A stretch of DNA of 64,000 nucleotides from Capsaspora owczarzaki ATCC 30864 (lineage: Eukaryota; Opisthokonta; Filasterea): NCBI RefSeq assembly GCF_000151315.2, contig NW_011887303.1, positions 376,141 to 440,140 of the forward strand, written 5' to 3'. Positions 11,236 to 23,854 of this stretch are shown here, piece after piece. The translations under genes and the position numbers were made by a program. The notes beneath the pieces are model-generated. The model saw nothing but the letters and a program-made list of their open reading frames with translations. It was not told the origin of the DNA and did not search any database. The first letter of the stretch is position 1. Each line of letters opens with the position of its first letter.

Positions 11236-14200
11236 ATGTCCACTCCACTGCGGGTCCTGCTGGCGTTGGCTGTCATTGCATGGATTGCTTGGCCCACTCG
11301 TCCAGCACAGAGCTCGGCTGCGAATGCGAATGGCAGCGCGGTGCGTGGAAAGCAGCCGCCATTGCCATCATCGCCTGCCAGCGAAATCACTCCTGCAATG
11401 CAACGCGAGCTGAGGTACCACTGGGCTGGGATGGATAGTTGGGATTGAATGGATCAACGGGGAGACTCACTTTACAATGATGCCTTCAATCCATCACAGG
11501 GACGCTGCAAAGGAAATGTTCTATCACGGGTTTAACTCGTACATGGTGAGCATTGGAGATTTCAGTGCATGCAGGGCTGTCAATGTCGACTCACGCTTGT
11601 ACGTATTGTGTTGATGCAGAAATATGCCTACCCAGCGGATGAACTGATGCCATTGAGCTGCACTGGACGAGTACGCGGTGTTACCCCAAACCGTGGTGAC
11701 ATGGATGATGCGTTGGGACGGTAAGTCTTGACTGTTCCAAACCTTGGTGCGCTATGATTTGCTCACGCTGATATCGGGGCATCTGCACACGATTCCAGCT
11801 TTGCGCTCACTCTCGTCGATTCGATGGATACGTTGGCGGTAAGCTAGTTGAGCGCAATTGCTAAAACCTCTTCTGCACACGAACTCATCTCGATCTCGGT
11901 CGTGCTCGTCCTCCTTCTTCCAGGTCATGGGAGACTACGACGAATTCATGTGGGCCGTAGCAAAAGTAGCCCTGGACATACGGTTGGACGCGGATGTGGT
12001 GGTGTCGGTGTTTGAGACCAATATTCGCATGGTGGGCGGGTTGATATCTGCGCATGTTCTTGCGCTGGAAATCGCCAACCGACGCCTTGGCCGAAGCCCG
12101 CACACGTACAACGGCCGCTTGTTGGCAATGGCGTACGACTTGGGCACACGACTACTCCCAGCGTTTGACACTCCCACAGGCATTCCGTACGCGCGAGTCA
12201 ATCTGCGCTTTGGCATGACCAAGGAGGCGCTCAAAGACCATTCCACCTGCACGGCATGTGCTGGATCAATGATTCTCGAGTTTGGCGCGCTGAGCCGCCT
12301 GACTGGCAACCCCGTGTTTGAAGAGAAGGCCAAAAACGCCATGCGTGCCTTGTGGTCCCGGCGCAGCGCGGACAATCTGATTGGAAACGTCATTCACACG
12401 CACACGGGGCAGTGGCTCCGCGAAGAGTCTGGGATTGGCGCCGGCATTGACTCGTACTACGAGTACCTGCTCAAAGCGTACATGCTGCTGGGCGATGCGG
12501 TCTACTTGGATGTGTTCAACACTCACTACTCGGCCGTAATGACGCACGTCAAGCGGGGCGCGTGGTTTATCGACACTCGCATGCACCAGCCGTATTCTGC
12601 CAACCGCAACAACTTGATTGTTGACGCGCTTTCCGCCTTCTGGCCTGGTCTGCAAGTTCTGAAGGGCGACGTGGATGCCGCGAAAGAAAGCCACCAAATG
12701 TACTTTGATGTGGTCAAGCGCTTTGGCTTTTTGCCCGAGGGCTTTACCGCCGACCACCGCGCTCACTGGGTGCATCATCCGCTCCGTCCCGAGTTTATCG
12801 AGTCGACCTATTACCTGTATCGCGCCACCAAAGACCCGCTGTACCTGGAGATTGGTCGCCAAGTCCTCGAAAAGATCAAGTCGACGGCTCGCGTCAACTG
12901 CGGCTGGGCCGCCATTGCGGACGTCAACACACTGCGCCTCGAAGATAGAATGGACTCGTTTGTCCTGTCCGAAACGTTCAAGTACTTGTATTTGCTGTTT
13001 GACAGCGACCGTGCCAGTGGCAACCGCATGGAGGACGATTTGACGATTGACGTTGAGAATTTCGTCTTCACCACCGAGGCCCACTTGCTGCCGCTGAACT
13101 TGTCAACGATTGCTGGGCGCACCACCCCGTTTCCTGAGGATGACACCATCCCCAGGAGCTCGACCCACCAGCAACTCTCGTGTCCCGTTTTCCAAGTCTA
13201 CGATGCACACGCTGCCTTTACTCAGTTTGTTCTGAGTGGTGGTTTGTCGCCCTTGTGGAATATCTGCTTGCCTCAAGAAGCCCCAGCTGTTGCTTCAGAG
13301 CCGACTCCTCCGCCATGGTATGTCGCCAATGTTTTTCCCTCTCCATTCAGGCTCCAGATACCACTCAGAACTTGGTATCACTTGGTGCTCATTTTGCTTT
13401 GCTGTGTTGAAACAGGTCTGGTGACGCATCCTCAATCAACCCGTCCAATCCCATCCACCGAAACTATCTGAGTTTGCGAGGCATTGATCTGCAACCCTCT
13501 GGGGACCACTTTAAAGTCTCATTCAACCCAGCGCAGTGCGTGACCACGCAACTCTTGATGGAAGGGCAGGCGTTGATGCAGCAAATCATCGGCCTTTCCC
13601 ATGCTCAGCAACCAGCAGCCCAAGCAGCACAAGCAGCTCATGCCGATAGCAGTACGTTGTTTTCCGTCGTTGTGTTTGTTGGTGATTGACGTTTGCCTTG
13701 TTATTTTCAAGGGTACTGAGGTGGACTGGCTGATCCGATGATTTGAATCGCTGTGAACAACCACAGAGGACCCCACTGTTGATGCAAGCGACAAACTGCT
13801 CCGCATCATCTATCCCTCAGATGCACAGCCGCACACTTTTGTCGTAGGACCGGCGCTATTCGGACCAGTGCTCACTAGCACTTCAACCGTTAGCGGCAGT
13901 CTTGCCATCGCAAAGCCTTTCGACGGTTGCAGGCCTCTCGAGCAGGCAGAACGCATGAAGAATCGGATTGTGTTGGTCGAGCGTGGCAGTTGCCTGTTTG
14001 CGCACAAAGTTCGGACAGCGGCTGCTGTCGGCGCGGCTGCAGTCGTTATCATTGGTATCGTCGCTGATCCATCCATCGTGTGTGTGCTAAGGTGGTGCTC
14101 TCATCTCACGACCAATTTTTTTTGAATGCTTTCCGAAAACAGACAATGAAGACCGACAGCAAGTGTCGGCCATGCGCAACGACGGACTGGAATCAGTGTC

Positions 14201-14312
14201 CATCCCGTCCGTCTTTGCTGGACGCGCCCTCGGTCTCGCCTTGCTCAATCTCTTGCAGTCAGGCCAAGTGGTCGTCACACTTTCCGGCACGCAGGACCTT
14301 TCCGGGCAATGA
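11236..14312 (+). CDS. EDEM3: EDEM3-like GH47 protein with PA domain
   Basis: Eight exons (11236-11414, 11500-11545, 11620-11720, 11799-11838, 11924-13317, 13416-13651, 13767-14054, 14143-14312), all GT-AG and in phase, give 817 residues. A signal peptide or signal anchor opens the protein ([15 protein letters not shown]). The GH47 mannosidase-like barrel follows: [49 protein letters not shown], and the later [14 protein letters not shown] protease-associated (PA) domain is encoded by exon 7 and the start of exon 8 ([19 protein letters not shown]...AAVVII). GH47 plus PA is the EDEM3 layout, so the product should trim mannose from misfolded glycoproteins in the ER and mark them for degradation. 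No KDEL-type signal is seen at the C-terminus (it ends LSGQ), unlike animal EDEM3; retention must be by another route. Confidence 0.9.
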
Positions 14313-14702
14313 GAGCGTTGCGATTCTTCAGCTCATGTATTGTAGTTGTAGTCGTTTTTTTTTTTTTTGATTATTGTTATTATTATAATCGAAAGAACAA
14401 CATCATCATCACATCAACAACCACAACGATTACCTGCATACTTGCAAGTTGCGTCCGCAAACAAAGGCAGTTTTTTTTTCATTGCAGGAGCAAACGTGCA
14501 TGAGGTAGGGGACGAGAAGGCAAACAACAAGCAACGCAAACACATCATCCGGAACGCATTCCAAAGCAAGCACCAAATACAGAAACGAGAAGGTAGAGGC
14601 GCTAGACAATAACAAAATCGACTAGTAGAAAGAAAACAAAAAAAAAAAAAAAAAAAAAAAAAACAGATTCACAAAAAGAAGAAACGAAAAACAAAAACCA
14701 AC
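14313..14702. other. convergent intergenic region with A run
   Basis: About 390 bases between the 3' ends of the EDEM3-like gene and the RasGEF gene. It has a T run at about 14355-14369 and an A run of about 24 at 14638-14662. I see no gene. Confidence 0.55.
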
Positions 14703-17700
14703 CTAAGCCAGCGATTGGCGGCGGTCATTGCCAGTCAGCTTTTTGATTTGCTTCTTCAGCAAGGTTGGCCGGCGTTGGGACGACTGGCCGCCGCGTGGCT
14801 CGACTTCAATAGATCGTTTGTACATTTCATCCTCCGTCATGCGAGGATACTGATCAATCATCTGCAGAATGACTGGGTCGGGCTGGATGGGGTACTCGTC
14901 CAGCTGGTACAGGCGAATGCTCTCAATGACGCGCTGGACCAAGCGTCGCTTGGAGAAGTTGATCAGCCCATCGAGCTTGTTTGGATTGCCGTCATCCATG
15001 AAGGTCAGATCGGACAGCGACAGGCCGAGATACGGCACACAGGGCAAGCCGCATACAACCAGCTGCTGGCGGTAGTTGCGGTACGAGCTCTCGTGGGACA
15101 TGAGCTCAGTGAGCTCGACCAGCTGATCCAGGTACTTTTTCGGCACGGCGCTGTACGAGTGCTTCAATCGCACCACACCGGCGCAGTTCAAGCCAGCAAT
15201 GATGGAAATGATGCTCGAAAAGTTGTTGAGCGTGCGCAAGTGCACCAGGATTTTGATAAACTTGGCAATGACATCGCCGCGAGCAGACGCCTTGTCCTCG
15301 CTCAACACCTCGAACGCGCACCAGTTTGACACGTCATTAAAGCGCTTAATGACGCCGAGGACGTTCGGCGAGAGATGCTTGAGCTTGTCGCGACTCCACG
15401 ACTGGTCGAGCAGCTCGTGGAATTTGATGCGCCGGAAGAGCATTGAATCCACAAGAGTGATTTGCGCGGCAATATCCTCCGACCGGAAATTCAGAGGGGA
15501 GGGTCGCGCCACGGCGACAGATTTGACAGGCGACAGGAGATTGGACACAAATTCAGTGTTTCCTGCCCCGGCCTGTTGCTGTCCAGCAGGCAATCCAGCC
15601 GCCGCCGTCTGTGGTTGGCCAGGGAGCCCGAGCGAAGATCCGCTCAAGGAACGCAGCGAATTCAGCGACGGAAGAATCGACTGCATTGTTGGCGAGCTGT
15701 TTGAGCGAATAAAAGGATCTGCAGACTTGAAAATGCTTTGCTTGCGCTGCGCAACGATGGGCGAGACGGCCGGCGAGGTGTTTGTTGAGCTCGGCGCGGG
15801 GCTGCTGGCGGGAGCGGCATTCCGCTTGTCCATGGCGCTGAGCTTTCCAGCAAACGCATTCGCCACATTCTCAACACTCGCCGAGCGAGCCTCACCCTTG
15901 TTTGCACGATAGAGGAATTCGCGCATGAGCAGGATGGATCGGCCTGTAAAGTCGGCCCAATGGTCGTTGATGAGCTTTTTGAGGACGTTGCAAACCAGGA
16001 ATTGCACGCGCGCGTCAAAGTTGGGTCCATTGTTCTGGCGTTGCTTGACCCACTCGGGCACAAAGTAGCGCTGGAAGAGCTTCTTGAGCAACTCTTCCAT
16101 CGTGGTGAAGGATTTGAAGGTGACCATGAAAACGTGCACAAAGTTCGGGTCGTGGTTGGAGGTGAGGCTCGAAACGAGCGCATTCAGGCTGCCAGCTTTG
16201 ACAATTTTGCCTTCCGCGTCTTCGAACAGCATGTTTTGCCCGGTGGTGGTGGTTTCGAGCCAAATGTTGTCCGTATTCACCGGCGACAGCCACTCGTCGA
16301 GCACAACAGTCCCTTGCTGCTGCGAGCCCAAGGGGCGTCGCAGAATGAGCGACAACGTGTGCTCCTTGTCCGCCAGCGTGTCCGTGATGGCTTGCGGCGA
16401 CAAGTCTTCGACGCGATTGCCGTTGATGACCATGACCGTGTCGCCAACGTGCACACCGCATCGCTCGGCCAACTTGTCCTTTTCAACGAGCGTCGCCGTG
16501 ACGCGTAGGGTTGGGGTGGTCACAGAAGGCGTTTGCGGCGAGCGTGAGACCAGATCGTCCGACTCGATCGAGAACGTGCATCCAGAGCCATTCTTGTCTG
16601 CCGGGATGTCAATGTACAGGCAGTATTCCGTCGCGTTCCAGATGATGGATTGATGGAGAGCGACTGCATAACCAAAACAAAACAAAAAAAACCCCACCAA
16701 TTAAATCAGAAAAGAAGAAGCACAAAACCGACCAGCCACACAAAAGGTGTCGTACCAGTGTTGCCCGCTGCTGCTTTCTTGGCGTCGTTCGACTCGAGAG
16801 CATTCGAGAGGTATTCCCGTTCCACATCTTCGAGATCGCCCAGCTCGTCGAGCAGCGCCAGCAAATCCATTTTGCCCTCGTAGTACATGCTCCACATTGA
16901 GAGACGCTGCGGGGAGAGACCACGGCCACGGACGGTCGTCTGCGACATGCGCTTTGTCATTTCGGCCGCATCGCTGGGTGAGAGTGTGTCGACACCGATT
17001 GCGGCGGACGCCTCGGTGACTGCAATATTGAGGACCTCCTGCGAGGCGGTCCGAATGACGTTTGGCAGGGTGCTGTTGTCGCTGTCTCGGATGCCAAACG
17101 ACTCGCCCTCGTCATCGGCATCAGTAGCACTGCTCGCACTGGCACTGGTACTGGTACTGGCACTGGTGCTGCTTGGAGCGGCAGATTCGCTGCTTGTTGT
17201 CGAAGCAGCGTCGACAGAGGACAAGCTGGACAGTGTGGTGCTTGTGCTCGTGCTCGATGCGCTCTTGGGGCCGCCATCGTCTGCTATTGGCATGTCCGTG
17301 CTCGATGCGCTTGGTGTTGTGTCTCTGCTGCGACTACTGGTGGTAGTAGCATTGGTGGCAGGAGGCGGGGTTGCTGATGACGGTGATCGCACAAACAGCT
17401 CCTCGACAATCATGCGGGACTCTTCCCCGATGCCCAGCGTGTCGTCCTCGTCGAGAACCAGCATGAACGAGTTTCCTTTTGGTCAGCGGAGGAGGGGGGG
17501 GGAGAGAGACCGAAAGTCGGAGCGAGAGAGAAGGATCCAAAGCCAAAATGTTGGAAAACAAAACAAACACAAAAGCGCGGTTAGTGAACACATTCGTATG
17601 CAGTCAAATCAGGTTTTAAAGCGAAAATGGTGATACGAAAGTAAGCCCCAATCCACCCCCGAATTTCAAACCGCAACTCTGTTGTTTTGAAACAATTCGA

Positions 17701-18167
17701 CCAGGCAAAGCCCGATACTCAGAGCAACAGCAACGAGAGCACATTGGAATGAGAAGGCGAGATTAAGTGAGAAGTGAGAAGTGAGTGAGAAGTGAGATTG
17801 AGTGAGAAGTGAGAAGTGAGTGAGAACGAGAGAGATTGAAAGGATGGGAAATTGAACGACCATAAAGTGAAAGCTGCAGGACTCTTCCTTCACTCCTGCC
17901 ATACAAAACTGCAGTTCGAGATTTGAGTTTGGATTGCTGTTTGGGGGTTGGGTGGTGGGGGGAGGCCTTTTACGTACGGGTCTTGAGCGAGCTAAAGTCA
18001 GCTTCACGCTCGCGGTCGCGCAGAATCCGCTGGAGCAGCAGCCGCTCCTCAGTCCAGAGGAACGGGCAGCTGGAGATTGTGGCGAGGCCAGCGGCAACCG
18101 CATTGGACGCAGCGTGGGCGGCGCTCGCGGCTGTGAGGCTCGCTCCATCAAGCGACGAGCGGCTCAT
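14703..18167 (-). CDS. PDZ-containing Ras-family guanine nucleotide exchange factor
   Basis: Three exons read right to left (17978-18167, 16756-17475, 14703-16663; phases 1 and 1) give 956 residues. The N-terminal 300 residues are Ser/Thr-rich and mostly disordered. A PDZ domain follows at about 353-413 (LAERCGVHVGDTVMVINGNR). Then come a RasGEF N-terminal (REM) module at about 451-576 (GSLNALVSSLTSN, FMVTFKSFTTMEELL), a Ser/Ala/Gln-rich linker, and the catalytic Cdc25 domain at about 701-931 (ITLVDSMLFRRIKFHEL, FNDVSNWCAFEVL, GLPCVPYLGLSLSDLTFM). The Cdc25 domain opens the nucleotide site of Ras or Rap GTPases. The PDZ next to REM and Cdc25 recalls animal PDZ-GEFs (RAPGEF2/6), but no cyclic-nucleotide-like domain and no Ras-association domain is seen, so I do not assign a symbol. 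The first exon is supported by a clean splice that continues the frame past the internal ATG at 17464. Confidence 0.86.
17476..17977 (-). other. long intron of the RasGEF gene with GTGAGAAGT tandem repeats
   Basis: The first intron of the RasGEF gene is about 502 nt, much longer than most introns here. On the plus strand at about 17769-17825 it contains imperfect tandem copies of AGTGAGAAGTG and AGTGAGATTG. The donor is CCC|gtacgt and the acceptor aaaag|GA on the minus strand. No open frame of interest lies inside. Confidence 0.7.
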
Positions 18168-18393
18168 CCCAAAAAAAAAAAAAAAAAAAACAAAAAAAAA
18201 AGTTGACTGAGTTTTACATTGAAACAAACAAACAAACAACCAAAACAAACATCTATCAATCTGGATGGATAACCGTGGATGTGAGGTTGTAATGATACAA
18301 GGGTAGTGCTCAAAGGGGTGCAGCAGGAAGAAAAAAAATAATCAGGCGCAAAAAAAGGGAACAAAGCAAGCCAAGAAGAAAATTCGTCCTTTT

Positions 18394-21300
18394 TCACAAA
18401 CTCGTCGTGTACGAGAATGGAGCGTTCGTGGGTGTTGGGCCGTACTCGAGCGGCAAGCCAGCCTGGCGCTTCGTCTTGCCTTCTTCGATAGCCATGCGCA
18501 TGACATTGAGCAGCAAGGCCATGGAGCGTGGCGAGTCGTCGTTGGCCGGGATGCTGTACGTCACTTGGCGCGGATCGCAGTCCGTGTCGGCAATGCCAAT
18601 CGTTGGCACATTGGCAAGGTTAGCCTCGCGTGCCACTTGGCTCGACATTGGCATGCATGTTAGCACGATCAGGTCGGGCTGTCGCAAAGCACCAAGCGTG
18701 CTCATGCTGTTATGGTGGACAAAACAAAACAAGGAGAGAAAACACAAAGTGAGCTTGACCAAACATTGGGATGGGAGACGTGACGCGGAACGTACGGATT
18801 GGTCAGGGTGCCAGGCATCCACTTGTTGGCAATGTAGTACTCGCCGACAGACATGGCAGTCTCGCGGACAAGCTGCTTGTGCTTGGAGCGACCACCGACA
18901 AACAGAATGACACCGTTTTGGTAGGCAATGTGCTTCAAGACACGGCATGCACGACGCAATGCGACAATCTACGGAAACGAAACAAAGCGAAATCCGCGAG
19001 AGTCAGGGATGAGTCATGGCACGACATCCACGACAAATCGCCCGCAACAAACAACACGCACAGTCTGTTCTAGATCAATAATATGAATGCCATCGCGTTC
19101 GCCAAAAATGTACGAGTTGGCAAAGACATTGTGGCAACCAGCCTAACCAAACGAAAAAAAGAAGAAAAAAAAAAGAAGAAAGAAAACAAATCAATCACAA
19201 CAATCAGTGCAAGAGAACAAGCAAAAGGTGAGCCCCACTCGCTACACAACAGCGCCCGAGAAATAAACTCTCTCATCCCGCATCCGACGCTTACCTTGTG
19301 ACCCAAATGGACACCGGCATCAAACAATTGACGGAGGGTGACAGAGTGTTCCGAGAGGAAGAGCTTGGGCTCGACAATGGCGTTACCAACCGCCTCGGCA
19401 GGGCGGCCAAGAGGCAAGCTGGCAAAGAATGCCTCAGTGCGTTGATGTTGCCCAGGGGCTGCACAAAACAAAAACAACAGCAACAACAAACAGCACGCGT
19501 GAGCACTGCGCACAAACAGATTCAAACACCTTCTTCACTTTCCTCTCGCAAAATAACCCCAAAAAGCCTTACCAAACAGGACGGGGTCGGGCATGCTGCT
19601 GGACTTGCCCGAAAACTCGCGTTGGAGTCGCTCCTCTTCGTCTTCGATGGGCGTTGCGATCGGGCGGTCGGACTCTTCTTCCGCAGCGCGCTCAATGACA
19701 AACGCACGCGTGTCGGCAGCGATAACGTCCCGAGCATTCATGGCAACGTCGCGCGGAACAATGGTGACTTGCGGCATGGCGGCAATATCGCCGACGGACG
19801 GAGTGCCGAGCACGTCCATTTGGTCGATCAAGGAGCTCACACCGGCAGTGGCAAAACCATCATCGATAACTTCGCGCGGGACAAACTTGCGGTACAGCCG
19901 TCGGAGCTCGCCGTCGTTGAGACGGTCAGCGATGGGCGCAAAGTCTTCAATCAGCGCAGGCTTGAGCGCCGGCATGGCGTATATTTCGCGCAAACGAGGG
20001 ATTGTGCGCAACAAGAGGGCGTCGACAGCGCGGTCAAGACGCGTACCCGTGTGCACATACCCAGACATGGCCTCGACAAAGAACATGTGCAGGAGCTGAC
20101 CGTTGAAGCGAGGGCCCGAGAATTGGAAGGGCAAAAGCTCGTGGAGAAGATGGACAAACTCGTCCATCGCTTCCGCCTCGATGGCTTTGATGCCCTTAAC
20201 AGTGACAAGGTGCGGCTCGAGCATGACAAACAGAGCGTGGCGGATGACCAAGACGTCTTCCGAAATTTCATTTTCAGTCTCAGCGTTCGATGCCTTTAGC
20301 ATGGATGGGTGGTGTTGGGCAATGTGGTAGAACATGAGCACATGGAGAGAGAGATCGATCGAGCTGAGCGTCATTGGCCCGATTTCTTCCAGCTCGACTT
20401 GTGGAGTGATGGGCAGGGCAGCGACCAGATCCGGCTGGAACTGAGCCAGCGGCGTGCCACCAATCAGCTCGTGCAGCACATCGGCCATCGCGGCGTCTTC
20501 CCGCTCGAGCTTTTGCGTGTGCAGCGTCTTGGTCAAGTTGGCAGCTTCTGCAGGATAGATGGTCTTGTACGCGTCCTCCTCTGCCTCGGGCACTTCCGGG
20601 GCAGGCTCGTCACCAAAGCGTGGGCTCTCACCCGCAAGGAAGGCAATAAAGTTTTGGAGGTCTGTCTCGAAATCCTCGGCAGGGAGAATGCTGTGACCCA
20701 GTCCCTCCGGGTTGAGTTCCTCGTCCTCCTTGAGCTCTGGCACTGGCTCGTCCTCCGGGCGGACGGGCCGGGGAGTGGCATCGTCCGACCTCCGTACCAG
20801 CATCTTGTTCATGCTGGGATCAAAGTCGAGCTGGAGTGCGCCCTCATCGAGCGCGCCGGGTGCCTCGGCAGGCTCAATGACTTCGCCCTCCTCTGCCGCC
20901 TCGACCGCCAGTGCAGCTTCCTGGTCCATCGCAAGGGTTGTGTACGCCTCTGCGGTCGCCACCGACTCTGCACGACGCTGTGCCCACGACGACAAGACGC
21001 CGACTCGGAAGGTGAGGTCCGAGTCCGAGATGGGCTCGTCCTTGCGAAGCAGTCCAAACCATTCGGCGCGGCGCTCGCTTGGCTGCATGTTCAACACGCG
21101 CTGCAGCCACTTGACATTTTCCACCGTGAATCGCGGATCGTCCAGCTCCGGGGCACCATCGTCTTCCATCTCGTCGGTGTACTGAGCTTTGAAAATCTTG
21201 GATTCAGCCTCTTCACCATCTTCCTCCATGTCTTCCTCCAACTCTTGCAGCGGCTGCTCGAGCGACTCCGGTGACGATGCCAAGTCCGACTGACGCTGCG

Positions 21301-21586
21301 CGCGCATAAAGTCTGCAGCAGCAGCAGCGCTCGCTGGCGATGCTGCTGTTGGTTTTGCGCGTTTATCCGAGCCAAAGCCCGAGCTCGCGGTGGCCATCCA
21401 GCGCCGGTGTTGCAGCTGCTGGCGTCCATGGACAGCAGCATCAGATCCGTATACAGCCGAAGCAGTCACAGCCGCAGTCACAGCCGCAGTGGCAGGGCTG
21501 CATGAGCGCCGCATCCCGCGCAGTCCTGTGAGAGAGAGCGAGAGAGCGCGAGACAGAACGAGAGTGAGTGAGTGAGGATTGATCAT
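18394..21586 (-). CDS. MRPS2: Mitochondrial small-subunit ribosomal protein uS2 with a giant N-terminal extension
   Basis: Five exons (19573-21586, 19295-19458, 19062-19142, 18796-18968, 18394-18706), all in phase, give 914 residues. Residues from about 711 to 895 are a bacterial/mitochondrial-type uS2: LRQLFDAGVHLGHK, YIFGERDGIHIIDLEQT, GVILFVGGRSKHKQL, NKWMPGTLTNP, QPDLIVLTCM, ANVPTIGIADTDCDP, and IPANDDSPRSM. This protein binds the head-body region of the small mitochondrial ribosomal subunit. The first exon adds about 670 residues that I do not recognise: an Arg/Ala/Ser-rich start that fits a mitochondrial targeting peptide, an acidic stretch rich in Glu and Asp, then a helical Leu-rich part (SIDLSLHVLMFYHIAQHH). 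The reading frame crosses from the extension into uS2 through an ordinary phase-1 intron. The start could be 21586 or the next in-frame ATG at 21514; the sequence does not decide. Confidence 0.85.
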
Positions 21587-22385
21587 CGACCTCAGCACCA
21601 CTGTTGCGCATTGCAATGCGGCGTGATGCTGGTGTTGTTGCTCTGGTGTGTTGTGGGCTGTTGTGGTGGGGGGCGCGGGGAAAGCGGTTTTGTATGGGCG
21701 CTTGCATTGGCGGGACGAGCACATGCGATCTCTGCCTTTTTCTTTAAGGCGTCGTCGCTTGTCGTCCCCCTTCGTTCTCATTCACGACAGAGTGAGAGTG
21801 AGCGTGACGGGATGGCATTGATGTTGATTGAGTGCAAAGCAAAAGGGGGCTGCGGAGGGGGGAGGGGCAAGTCGAACCTTGTGCTGCTGCAGTCCGGAGC
21901 AACGCAGCAGAAAGCATTGGAAAACGAAAATCAAAGAAGAAGAAAAAAAAAAAAAAAAAAAAAAAAAGGGACTGGGAAAAAAAAAAAAAAAAAAAATCAC
22001 AGAGACTGAGATTGAAGATGAATCCCAACAGAAAGCAGTCGAACGGACAAAAGGAAGAACAAAGCGAATGATAATCACAGGAGAAAAAAAAAAAAAACCA
22101 CATACTGTAGGCCGAATTGCTTTCAATTTCATGAGGAGTCGAAAACCTGCCCTTTCTCATGAAATAAAACAACCTGCGATTTTGGGAATGTTTCGGCTCA
22201 TTAAATTGAAAGCGATTCGGCCTAGATCGATTATTTTTGGAGGGGGGGGGGAGAAAGGAAAAGGGGGGGGGGGAAAAACACTGTTATTAATTCAGTACAC
22301 AGAAGAAATGACAAAACAACCAGATAGAGGGGAGGGGAGGGGCCTGAAACAAGCACATCAACAAATACATAGGTGTCAGGGTTTG
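21587..22385. other. intergenic region upstream of uS2m
   Basis: About 800 bases between the 5' end of the uS2 gene and the 3' end of the TBC gene, both on the minus strand. It holds A runs at about 21940-21995, G runs at 22243-22275 and a palindromic repeat (separate entry). The open frame of uS2 extends upstream without a clear reason to choose an earlier ATG. I see no other gene. Confidence 0.5.
22108..22224. mobile_element. MITE-like element with 22-bp terminal inverted repeats
   Basis: The segment 22108-22129 and the segment 22203-22224 are reverse complements over 22 bases with one mismatch (core TAGGCCGAAT...GCTTTCAATTT). A second perfect inverted pair of 10 bases (ATTTCATGAG at 22126-22135 and its complement at 22156-22165) lies inside. 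If the outermost TA is the duplicated target, the element is a 113-bp non-coding unit flanked by TA, as expected for a mariner-type MITE. A structured RNA or a chance hairpin is possible, because only one copy is seen here. Confidence 0.4.
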
Positions 22386-23812
22386 CTACTTTGCGGCAGG
22401 CGACGGAGACAGCGGCGGTTGTTGCGTTGCACTGCGCTGTTGTTGTTGTTGAGGTTGCAAGGGGTGAGCCTGATGCTGCTGATGCTGCTGATGCTGCTGC
22501 TGCTGCTGCTGCTGAGATGCATCGCCGGGTCCTGAAAACCACGCCGCCTTCTTGGTCATGAAATTGTTCATGAGCGAGGACATGGCGGCCTTGGCGCTGG
22601 CGGCAGTGGACGATGCAGAGCCTTCGGAGGCGGCAGCGCCACTTCCAGAGCTGGTTTGGCGCGAGACACTGGATCCAGGGACGGGGGATGGTGGCGTGGC
22701 CAGCACGATGAGCTCGTGCTGGAGCTGCGCAATCCGGTGTTTCTGAGCTTCGCTCGCTTCAACCGCCTCGGCCAGCTGCACTTTGACACTGGCGAGCTGG
22801 ACCTCTGTCGCTTGGACCTGCTTCTCCAGTTGGTTGGCTCGGTGCTCGTGCTTGAATTCAATGACAACCGGGTTGTCCGAGCCCAGCGATGCCTCCAACG
22901 TCGCCACTTTTTGCCTCAGGTTGCCAACTTCGCGCTCGGCTCGCTCGGTGACTTGACGAATCAAGCTCTTGAGCTCCTCAATCTCACGCTGACTGCGCGA
23001 CCGCTCTTCGTCCGCCTCGCTAGACAAGGCACGATACAGGTCCTTGAGCTGAGCCACCTCGGTGTCCAACCGCGTCTTGGTCTCCTCGCCTTCCTGCAGC
23101 GAGGCCTCGTGCACGCCTTTCAGCCGCGAGAGCGCTTGCTGTGCCGCGAGACGCTCGTCCACCATACGGTCCAGCTTGGCAGTCAGCTGGCTTCGCGTGG
23201 TGACGAGTTCCTTGGCCAGGACATCGTTCTCGTTCTCGAGTCGGCGCTGCACCTCCAGCAGACGCTCGTTCTCCTTGGTGAGACGGTTGATGGGGTCGTT
23301 GTCGTGCTCATCCGAGGCGCGCTTGGCATAAAATTCGCGCTCAAATCGCTTCAGCTTCTTTGCGTTGAGCGGAAAGTCGGCTGCGACCGTGACAAGCTCG
23401 GACGGGTTGGACATGTACTTTTTGGGGAGGGCCACCCGGAAGAAGGTCATCATGTGCTCAAAGTCACCCACGAGCAAATCCATCTGGTTGAGCGAGAGCA
23501 GCGCCATGGCCACTCGTAGCTGCGTCTCCATGCCGTACGCGAGGAAGAGATCCATAATTCGGAAGGCGAGCGGCAGCGAAAACTTGGCCGCGTACAAGGT
23601 CAAAAACCACTGCGAAGCATACATTTCCGGCTCCACACCGTGACGGGCAAAGTGGGCATGCAGCTCGGGCATGTGTTCTTCAATGCAACGCTCGAGCTGG
23701 TAGAACATGACTTGCAGCGCAACCATTTCTGGCTTGAACAGCTCGCGCATTCCATAATCGTACATGATCTTGACAATGACTGCGAATGCTTGTTCTTCCG
23801 GCATCTGAGAGG

Positions 23813-23854
<42 letters not shown>

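Noticed and set aside
15960-16508. Plus-strand frames opposite the RasGEF
   Set aside because: They overlap PDZ and REM coding sequence on the other strand and have no recognisable features.
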